Position numbers and translations under genes: made by a program | Part shown: one piece after another, positions 1 to 9,000 of the stretch | How positions within the stretch are numbered: the first letter of the stretch is position 1 | Layout: each line of letters starts with the position of its first letter | The notes under the pieces: model-generated | What the model was told of the DNA's origin: nothing | The model's database searches: none | What the model saw: the letters and a program-made list of their open reading frames with translations, nothing else | From: Beverwykella pulmonaria | Taxonomy: Eukaryota; Ascomycota; Dothideomycetes; Pleosporales; Melanommataceae | Assembly (NCBI GenBank): GCA_001599595.1 | Contig: BCHH01000003.1 | Location: 2,704,008 to 2,768,007, forward strand | DNA: 64,000 nucleotides | Reading direction: 5' to 3'

Positions 1-2
1 AG

Positions 3-116
3 AAGCGTTCTGGTGGTGCTGCAGCACCTGTTGAAGCTACACCTGCTGTTTCACCTAAGGTGAGCCGCAAGGGCCGCGCTGTCAAGCTACCCACCCGATA
101 CACACAAAGTAATTAA
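3..116 (+). pseudogene. C-terminal tail of a truncated ORF entering from the left edge
   Basis: One frame is open from base 3 to a TAA at 114-116 and encodes 37 residues: Ala/Pro/Val-rich, then a basic RKGRAVKLPTRY motif near the end. Such short basic tails occur at the C-terminus of several fungal transposase families, and the next 5 kb is repeat-derived, so a transposable-element origin is plausible but is inference only. The start lies outside the window, so it cannot be decided whether the gene is intact. Confidence 0.3.
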
Positions 117-198
117 TAGAAGTTGTTTGCAATAGTTAATATATTAATCCACCAAGAAATCCCGCGATAATAGCTATTGCTGCTGTTGTTACAGCCTC

Positions 199-978
199 AT
201 GTTTGTAGTGGTGATAATCTTGATGGGGCGATCGTCACGCGTTCCGGTCGGCACGTGCGCCAACACGGTAGCATTCTCTCTTCTCAGCATCGCAATAGCC
301 CAAACGGGAACCCCAGGGGAATATTTCCCAAGGGACGGGGCCGTGAACGCAGCCAACATGTTTCCGCAATGGGAGATGTCGTATTACGCAGTCAACTACC
401 TCCCCGTCTGTGGCTCGTCGACAGAGATCGAGGGCGACGGTTACTGGCCCAACAGTCCGGAATGCGAGTCCGCGATAGCTTCATTCAACGCGACAACTCT
501 TCAGGTTGCGCTGTACGATACCGCCGGCGTGCAATCAACTGCGAGATTCGGACAAGGCACCTCTCTCTGCATGTGCTATACTGTAGCATATACGCCCAAG
601 GACGGTCATCTTCTCGACATCTGCCTCCTGGTTGGTGGAAACGCGGAAATCATAATACGGAGTGGGGTTGCGGTAGGCATACAAAGTCCGGAAAGGAATA
701 AGAGCAAAGCATTGCCACAGTGCAAGGATGTGAACTTGGGAAAATACTCCCAAGGAAGTGGATCGCCTACTTCTGTACCTGCTGAGACCTCGAGGTCCGC
801 GGCGACAGCGACGCAAGGGGGTGGGAACTCGCATACGACAGCACCAACAAATGAAGGAGGCAAATCAAGAGGTGGTCTGAGTACTGAGTCCAAGATAGCT
901 CTTGGAGTTGGCCTGCCAGGAGCCATAACGTCTACTGCGGCGATAATATGGTGGTTTGTGCATCGGTCCCGACAGTGA
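199..978 (+). CDS. Single-pass membrane protein with small cysteine-containing ectodomain
   Basis: The 259-residue ORF has a hydrophobic N-terminus (about residues 1-35, ending FSLLSIAIAQT), compatible with a signal peptide; a start at Met9 (base 223) would give a more usual leader. An ectodomain of about 160 residues follows with several cysteines (CGSS, CES, CMCY, CLL, QCKD), then a Gly/Ser/Thr-rich stalk (about 190-225), one membrane segment (about 228-252, KIALGVGLPGAITSTAAIIWW) and a very short basic tail HRSRQ. This layout, extracellular Cys domain, O-glycosylatable stalk, one TM, matches many fungal cell-surface proteins and the two proteins at 56.6-59.7 kb, though no sequence similarity to those is evident. 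No specific function can be given. It lies beside an hAT transposon, 172 bp downstream. Confidence 0.55.
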   Translation: MFVVVIILMGRSSRVPVGTCANTVAFSLLSIAIAQTGTPGEYFPRDGAVNAANMFPQWEMSYYAVNYLPVCGSSTEIEGDGYWPNSPECESAIASFNATTLQVALYDTAGVQSTARFGQGTSLCMCYTVAYTPKDGHLLDICLLVGGNAEIIIRSGVAVGIQSPERNKSKALPQCKDVNLGKYSQGSGSPTSVPAETSRSAATATQGGGNSHTTAPTNEGGKSRGGLSTESKIALGVGLPGAITSTAAIIWWFVHRSRQ

Positions 979-1150
979 GAGCGGGGGACGTTGTATGCTT
1001 TACCAGAGAAGATATCACATATATAAAGACCAATAGTTGAAGCAACCAACTTGAACACTGCTGTGCAATCTCATGTACCAGGAAGGAGAACTGCAAATGT
1101 ACGGATAACCGTTCAAAACAGATACGTTAAATTCCAAAGGGATCTAGAAT

Positions 1151-4100
1151 CAGCGTGGAGGTCCGTACGTAGTACGGTCGTATTTTACGGCACCGTAAGT
1201 TCACCGTACACCGTACGTACGTAGCCACCTTTGTGGATATTTTTGACCGTACGTAAATAATTGAGATGGTGGATTTACGCGTACGTACGTAGGTGAAGCT
1301 GTATATATACGCGTATATGGTCCGTACAGGCCGATTTTTAGAGTCATAATTTGTCCGTGCGGAGGCTTGTGTGGGGGCCATTTTGGCTTGTTTAGTAGGC
1401 TTGATTTAGAGTAGTAGGAGGCCTACTTTGGAGGCTTGTTTTGGGGAGCCCTGTTTGGCTTGTTTTGGGGGCTTGATTTGGAGTAGTGGAGGCTTGTTTT
1501 GGAGTGGTAGTCCTAGGTAGGTTAGTAAGGCTCTAGGGAGGATTTTTATTGAGATACAGTGTGTATTAACACCTGCTCAACCACCTACTGTTGTTGTTAT
1601 TATAGATAACTTTGTACGCTCTACACGTAGTAGCCAACCTACTTAACAAGCTATTGCCTCCTCCTCTAGCAGCGCATCGCCCTACCACGCAGCTGCCTTG
1701 AAGCGCCTTGGGAAGCTGCCTGTTTCTGTATTGGCTTGATTATTAACATCCTTATTATGAGAAGGGACGCCTTCCTCTATTGTAGCCGCTCTATCTAAAC
1801 TACCTCCTTACAACTATCTGAATAGTGCCAACTTATACACGCTTAGTGTTTAGTTTCTAGTGTAGTAGGACTAGATTTGGAAGGGCCAAACGCGTTTGCA
1901 GAGTAATTAAATTAGCTACTGAGTTGTTAACAAGCAGCACCTGCAGGGGGGCTCTTAACGTTCCGCAATTTACAACTATAGTGCTAACTTAATTTACAGG
2001 GATTGCGATGGCCAGTATAAACGCGTGTGGCTTTGTAGGCTCTGCCATGAGATGGGCAAGTGTGACTGTGCTAAATTCTCTAATTCTACTTATTATATTA
2101 GTACGCACCTTAACAAGGTGCACCAAATCTCAGCCCTAGGCTACCTACCTACCTTGAGGCTAAACAGTCCCTAGGAAGCCACTGCTAGTACAGTGGCTAG
2201 TACAAATAATATACTCTTACAGTTGCCCTGGCAGGAGGATAAGTTAGTAAGCGCGTACGTTGATTAGATTATTACTTACAATCTTTTAATGAGGCAGGCA
2301 ACATCGCCAGCCATAAGAGGGCTACTCACCTAGAATTGACCTTAACTTCTTGCTGCACTGCCAAACAACCACAAGACGCTTGCTAAGTATATAACAAAGG
2401 CGCTTGCACAAAGGAGGCTGGAAATCATAAACCTACTACAACTGGCCTGCAGTACAGTTGCGTTAAGTGTTGATATTTAGATGTTACTAAACCACCTAAG
2501 TTTCCTAGGCGTGGTAGCTTATTTTGTTGGTATGTAGCCCGTGCGTAAGGTGGTAAATATTGTTAAATTTTTTACCTCTAACTTACTGCTTATAACTAAC
2601 CTACAGACACTAACTTAAACTACTGTAATCTCCTTATTGCCTTCTGGAACATGCGTGGTAATTATACTAGTAAGAGACAGGCTATAATTGTTGCAGAGGT
2701 ATTAGTTAAATACTAGGTGGTTGAAAAGTTCCGCTACTTTGTAGGTGACAATGCAAGCAACAATAACTCTATGTTTATTACTGCTCTTAACAGGGAGCTT
2801 AGGATAGAGCTCTTGCAGGAGAATTGAATACGCTGCGCTGGGCATATAATTAACCTTGTTGTTAAGTTAATTATCTATAGAGATGGGATTACAGAGTTTA
2901 AGGCTTCTCTTGCTGACGCTCCTCCTAAACATTAGTTTGCCCTCTTCTAAAAATGCAGTGTTATTAGACGCCTACACAACATTGTTAACGCAATTAACGC
3001 CTCTACTAAACGCTAAGAACTCTTCTAGGAAGTTTAAATAGAGGTCTATACTAGTATAATTAGATTTATAACGCTTAGCTTACTTAACAATAGTAGGGTA
3101 AGGTGGCACTTAGTTTATTCTATGCTGCTCCGCTGCTAGGAGCTACGCAAGACTATTAATAAGTTTCTATGTTAGTGGAGAGCTGTTAAAAAGAGAATAG
3201 GCAACAATAGCAAGGAGGACGTACATAAAGATAAGGAGGATGATGGCTTCAACTTAACGCTTAATTCTATAACACCTAATAACTAGGATAAGGCTAAACA
3301 GCTTGCTGACTTCCTACAGCTATTCTATAAGATAACTAAGTAACTAGAAGGCAACACTAGCAAGTTAGGCTTTGGCTCTCTCTAGCAAACAATTGTTAAC
3401 CTTAACGTACTTGATGAGGAACTCCGCGAGCAGAAATTATGACTAATCTAACACCTAAATAGCTTCTTAAAGAGTGCTGTTAATCAAGGCTTTAAGAAGC
3501 TCAATACTTACTAGACTAAGGTAATTTTTGACTCTAAGCTGTTGCCCTACTTAATTGCCACAGTACTTAATCTTTAACTCTAGATTGCTTGGTTTAAGCA
3601 GACATGGAGAAATGATAAATTGTACTACAGCTAAGTTAAAAAGGACATGAAGGCTGCCTTTGAGGATTACCTAGATCTTATTGCTAAAGAGGAAGATAAG
3701 GTTGATGAGGAGCAGCAGGGCGTAGAGCTCTACTAGAAGCTGCCTGAGGGCTCAACTTTGGAGAGCTGTTATGAGAGGTCTCTCTATATTGATACCTATT
3801 ATATGATGGGCACAAAAGGCAGGGCTAAACAACAGAAGGCCTACAGTGAGTTGGACGATTACTATAAGAGCTATAACATTGACGTTACGCGTTACAACGA
3901 AACTGATGACTAGCAACTCAACAATCCTATACAGTGGTGGAGTGAGGTTGGCAGGCAACGTTACCCAACGCTCTATTGCATGGCACTAGACTACCTCTCT
4001 ATACTGTTAATGTTATGTGAGTGCGAGAGAGCGTTTAGTAAGGGCTGGAGGACTATTACTGATAATAGAAATCAACTTAGTGGAGCGATGATTGAGTCGC

Positions 4101-4370
4101 TACAGCTACAGAAGAACTGGCTTCAAAACAAGGCTGTTGCTAGCCACCTCACCAATCGCACCGCTCCGATAGAGCCTCACGAAAATCACGTGTTTTGACC
4201 GTACTACGGTCCGTAAAAACGGCTACCGTACGTACGTAACCGAGTTGGTTTACGACCCGTAAGTCCTCCTCCTCAAATTATCACCGTACGTACGTACAGA
4301 GCCTCTAATTTGGCCGTATAGACCTCTCAAAATTATACGGAATACGGTATACGTACGGACCTCCACGCTG
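1151..4370. mobile_element. Complete but inactivated hAT-family DNA transposon
   Basis: The element is bounded by an 8-bp direct duplication TCTAGAAT at 1143-1150 and 4371-4378, the size typical of hAT elements. Its ends are inverted repeats identical for 21 bp (CAGCGTGGAGGTCCGTACGTA, read inward from each end). Subterminal blocks of alternating CGTACGTACG recur at about 1211-1220, 1281-1290, 4226-4238 and 4285-4297 and may be transposase-binding sites. A run of imperfect GGCTTGTTTTGGAG-type repeats lies at about 1385-1510. Inside is a plus-strand transposase relic with a BED-type zinc finger near 2000-2150 and the hAT C-terminal dimerisation region near 3970-4198. The perfect target duplication shows the whole element inserted as a unit and was not truncated. 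Confidence 0.9.
2000..4198 (+). pseudogene. hAT transposase, killed by RIP-type stop codons
   Basis: A degenerate coding region is readable on the plus strand. Near 2028-2140 it encodes CRLCHE ... THLNKVH, the C-x2-C ... H-x4-H pattern of a BED zinc finger. From about 2700 to 4198 a single uninterrupted reading frame (same phase throughout) carries recognisable hAT sequence, including FRYFVGDNASNN and, at 3980-4198, the dimerisation region (LDYLSI ... ERAFSKGWRTITDNRNQLS). More than a dozen in-frame stops interrupt it; almost all are TAG or TAA where Gln is expected (CAG/CAA changed to TAG/TAA), plus a TGA where Arg (CGA) is likely. Absence of frameshifts over 1.5 kb with only C-to-T type stops is what RIP predicts. 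The N-terminal part is in a different phase, so an intron or one indel lies between. Confidence 0.85.
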
Positions 4371-4544
4371 TCTAGAATTCGAATGACCGCACATCACGGG
4401 GTTGACGACGGTAGAACGCAGAGAAGGGCCCATATCTTTCAAACCAAGTCTAGCAAAGTGGAACAACCAGTTTGCTCCGTCAGAACCTTCCCATCCAAGT
4501 CAAAGACGTCCCGTAAGTGTTTGTCTTTCTCAATAACCCCGCTT

Positions 4545-4795
4545 TCGGTCAATTTGGTTGACAAGTTTCTCGCCATCCCTTCTGCGACCAAGATTCTTTT
4601 TCAGGAATTAGAAAGCTCGCTCGGCGTATACTGCGGTGCCGCCACTGGCATGCGGAGTGGTAAGAACATTCGGGGATGACCAAAGTGGATTGTCCGATGG
4701 TAGTGGCTCTGGGTCGGTGACATCGAGAGCTGCGCCGCTGATCTGTTTGTTCTCGAGGGCCTTGATTAGGACATTTGTCTCGGTACACAGTGTGT
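4545..4795 (-). pseudogene. Fragment of a D-isomer 2-hydroxyacid dehydrogenase (NAD-binding domain)
   Basis: Reading the minus strand from about 4790 down to 4545 gives [20 protein letters not shown], then EPLP ... NPLW ... [11 protein letters not shown] and AERAF, the characteristic end of the Rossmann domain of D-2-hydroxyacid dehydrogenases (the GAALDV...EPLP...NVxxTPH signature with the catalytic-site His). A TAA interrupts just after AERAF, then the frame continues with FLKKNL and NQIDRKRGY followed by another stop. The N-terminal two thirds are missing. The fragment sits between the hAT element and a MITE, so it is a decayed gene in a transposon-rich patch. Family assignment is firm; the original substrate is unknown. 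Confidence 0.65.
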
Positions 4796-4898
4796 CTCGC
4801 TACGCAGTGAGGGATGTTACAGCACTAACTATAGAAGTCCATGATTGCGCTCATGCCCCAAGTTCGAACTTGTACTGGGGAACGCGCGGGATGAATTA

Positions 4899-5309
4899 CA
4901 GTCCGTTGACAAAAGTCTGTTCCCATAAGCCATTCCCCCAACCAAACTTACCTTCTACCTTACTCAATTATTCTATAACTTAGATGTAGGTTTTGCTTTA
5001 TATTAACAAATAATATAATATTTATGTTTTACTGCAATATTTAAGAACAGATTTTTAAAATCTTGTGCGCTGCAAGAAGTTACGACACTAAATTTTCGTA
5101 CAAGGTAGCAATTTTTACTCTCTCTTTTAACTTACACTATTTTATATTTGTAGTATTTTATTTTAATTTTAATAGATAGATCTCATCGTTATTCTAAAAT
5201 AAAAAGTGTTTAATAGTTTCATAGTAATGGTTGAGTAAATATACGCATGGGGAGTGGGTGAGTTTTGGTGGGGAATTGTTCGCGGGAACAGACTTTTGTC
5301 AACCGACGG
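4899..5309. mobile_element. 411-bp non-autonomous TA-flanked MITE (Tc1/mariner/pogo type)
   Basis: The ends are inverted repeats: 4905-4924 and 5284-5303 share GTTGACAAAAGTCTGTTCCC perfectly, and the match extends to 26 bp at each tip with two mismatches (CAGTCC versus CCGTCG). TA dinucleotides flank both ends (4897-4898 and 5310-5311), the target duplication of Tc1/mariner-pogo elements. The inner sequence is very AT-rich (about 4980-5220) with no coding capacity, so any movement would need a transposase in trans. The AT-rich core may reflect RIP. Confidence 0.8.
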
Positions 5310-5311
5310 TA

Positions 5312-6083
5312 ACGAGTAGCAAGTAATCTAGGGTTCTTCTGTACAGGAGTAGCTGCCGTTGCCTCTCAGTGAACGTCCCCGAGGTTTACTGTGCAAATTC
5401 CTCTGTCGAATACAGTAGGGCTCCATAGGCTGCGGTCCATCGCTTCGCCCACTATCTGAATTCGCTTTGAGTGTTTCGTTCGATGCAGTGCGACTTTGAA
5501 CTATTTAAGATTCGGTCGATGGCTAGCCTATGCGTGGTGAGTCTTGCCCTTTCACCCTTGTTGCTCTCACCGCATCTCCATCACGCAGGCAGACGAGCTG
5601 CTCATATGGACAAAGGTGTATAAGACATAAGCTGGAACAAGCGCAATGAGTAGGTCATGAGACGGTATCTTCTAAGGGAGGTGGGACCGAATAGGAAACT
5701 CCAAGGAAACTCCACAGGAACCCATAGCCCTTCCAAATGTCGCAGTGACTGCGCCACTTCTGCCTTGCGATGAATAGAAACACGGTCGACGACTAGAGGC
5801 AGCCTGGGGGCTGTGTCGTGGTGGTTGCGAAGACGGAGACGGACAAAGCCGAGCAACCACAAAGGTGATTTAGCGCGCCGCGCGTATTGCGATTGGCCAC
5901 GCGCAACACGGCTCTAGGCAACGACGAAAGTGCAACCCCAGCGATATATCCACACGTCCGCCATGACGGCAGCATCCCAGGCAGTCGCTATCCCTCTCTC
6001 CCTTATGTTCATGTCCAGCACCCCCTTTTGACGCCGGTGCGCATTGCTTTCCGTCCCCCAATTGCGCCCACAGTCCCCCGAAC
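5312..6083. other. Upstream region of the HeLo-protease gene, no gene seen
   Basis: No supportable coding region. The stretch runs from the MITE boundary to the ATG at 6084 and is the presumed promoter and 5' leader; the last 130 bases are pyrimidine-rich, as is common in fungal leaders. Confidence 0.5.
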
Positions 6084-9000
6084 ATGGACACAATCAGCCG
6101 CCTCCCCCGACGCCTGACGCAGCTCTACTCGGACACGAAGACATCCTGCGATGCAGTAATCGAGCAAGATACCCCCGACACCCAGCCCGAAGTGAACGCG
6201 CTTCACCGCAAATACCGGATCCAGAAGGACAGGCTCATCGCGTGGGGCTTGGAATGGAGCGACAACGCCAAGGGAAAGCAGGGCGACATCGACGAGAGTG
6301 TGGAGCGCGCGGGCCTGACTGAGACGGTGACAAGCGTGCTGGGGACCATTAAAGATATCCTGGACGAGGCGGAGCGGATGCACCCGCCTGCCGAACGTGC
6401 AGTTCCAAGGACACTGTCCGAGGAGAAGAGTGGCGTGCGGCCACCTGCATCTGACCCCCCCTCGTGGGCGGCCTCCGACCGGTCACGGTACGAAGACCTT
6501 GCCAAGGACCTCACCACCTCCATCGACATCCTCTACGATCTTTCCAGGACCCGGAGGACACACCGGGACGGCGCTCGTGGTCTAAGTCCCGGCGCGAAAG
6601 GAGCCCTTGAACCCCACCGATCCTCCACCGCCGCATCCGTGTTCCTGTCGCCTGAATATAATGCCTCAGACGTCACCCTCATCAACCCTGCAACCCTCCC
6701 AGCCTTCCCACCTGTCGCAAACACTTCGTCACGCTCGAACCTGCCACCCAAGCTAGACCCCGTCGACCTCGTCCTCCCCCAGGAAGAGCCGCCGCCATAC
6801 GAAAGTGTGGGTGTATCTTCCTCGATCCGGGTCATAGGACGACTACGCTCCAGACACAGTTCGACGAATCCTTGGAAGACCGAAAGCAGCAAGACCATCG
6901 AGACGCCTGTGCTCGTTGAGTACGCCACCTATGATTCGGCGTATCACTCTACCGGCGTCTCTCCTCCTACCGACCGCCTAGAAAGCCTTTTATCCATCTT
7001 GTCTAGACTTGCAAATGAGCAGTCATTCCACGGGACCCTCACATGTGTTGGATATTTTGAAGACCCGAAGCAACCCCGGTTTGGCCTGGTCTTTGAACTT
7101 CCGTCATTCGTCTACTCAGGTGCCTCCGACTCACACAAGCCCATCGAAGACCTACGACCCGTGACACTTCTGAGTGTACTTCAAACCGGTTCCAAGTCAC
7201 TGCACAACTCGAACAGTGCTACGCCCCCCCTCGAAGATCGCTTCCGTCTTGCCTTTACACTTGGCCTCACCTTCAGCAAGATCCATGGAGACCGCTTTGC
7301 ACACAAGGACGTCAACAGCAGCAACATTTTGGTCTTCCGGAAGAACAGACGCCAATCTGCCAACAGTCGGGCGCTGCACTACGCGTTACGCTCCCCAGTC
7401 ATCTGCTCATTCGATCTGTTCTCTGAGTACGAGATCGAGCCTTCCAACACAATGCAGACGCTCAATATCTACCGCCATCCCCAAGACCCGAAATTCACTG
7501 GCGACAAGACAAAGGAGTACGGTCCACAATTTGACCTCTACAGCCTGGGCTTGATCCTGCTAGAGATCGGTCTGTGGCAGCCTCTGTCCGATTTGTGGAA
7601 AGCCAAGTACACACTTGCCGACTTCAAACAGCGTGTGGAAGATGTTTATATCCGACGTTTGGCTTCTAAATGTGGAACAGCTTATATGCAAGTCGTGCGC
7701 GACTGTTTCTGGGCTGCCGATCGCGTTGCATCAGGCGCCGAGAGTCTGCAGAACTTCTCACAGCTTTATAATCGCATTCTCATCAGGCTGCAGAGATGCT
7801 GCCTTCTCGATGAAGTTGAGCCCAACTTCGAATGGGGCGAATTGAGCTCTAGTGCTACGCCTAGCACCGGCTCATTGCCACTCAAGCGCAAGAGCAACAC
7901 CAACGTCCAGGCAGCAGCAGACGCGCCACCGAGCCCTTCATATAGGAATCCAAAGCGATGGGCTCTTGAGAAAGGCTCTCAAGTTCTTGAGCGGACGAGG
8001 TCGCTGTCAAAGGTGTCGCCTAAGCACTCGCCTAACCTTTCCACATTGTCCCGAAGCGGATCGCAACGCTCCCAGAATTCAATCCGAAGATCCATATCTC
8101 ACAGTTTGCACCTGCCAACTCCAAGAGAGGACCAGGCTCACGCCATGGACTGGCAGCCCACACAAGATAGAGACCCACTCGAAGAGTCGGGTACCCTGGT
8201 CGACACTCCGGCTTCAACCTATGATAAGAATGACGTTCTATCTTTGTACAGGGATGAGCTGAGCAATGCCGCAAGCGTCATACAACGCGCGTGGCGACAG
8301 TCACGGGCCATGCCAGTTAGCACCCCGCCGAGGTCACTGTCCTTGCGCGACTACAAGGACAAGATCATGATCATCCAAAAGACCTGGCGACAAAGAAAAG
8401 AACGAAACCACACCATTCAAGCTCTGGTTTCTTCCGGCATTCGCCATTGGCCACAAGCGACACTCGGATACCCAACACCGGAACCCGAAGAACCAGTCCG
8501 CTCTATTGAGGCTATTGAACACACCAACCGTTACATCACCTCCTCGATCCAAATTCAAACAGACATGGAAGCTCTTCCACGTCCAAAACTGCGTCTTCAC
8601 CCCGTCAAGTTTCCGCCGAGCATCGTCGATGAATGGCACACAAAGATGTTGCCGCGTCTCGAGCGCCTCATTGAACGCGCGTTAAAAGATTCCGAAGAAA
8701 CCATCAGCATTGATCTCGTCGCCATCGGTGAGACGCAAGCGAGTGCACGACCTACCGTTCTTGTGACCTGCAGCAGCGTCGCAAAAGTCAAGACTATCCT
8801 CAGTCGCAGATTCCGCTACGATGAAAGCATTTTCGACCTAAAAGTCCGCCGCGGCAAGGTCCGGCGATCCAAGCTCAACCGATCATCTCGTCGAAGGAAG
8901 CTACCACATCGTTCAATGATGAATACCGATGTCTACAATGCCGACATGCACTTCACCAATCCTTACCATCAACAGCGACCCGTTTGCGGTGCATCGATTG

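Noticed and set aside
1127..1381. Minus-strand ORF rich in Tyr/Val/Arg over the left hAT end
   Set aside because: Produced by translation of the CGTACGTA subterminal repeats.
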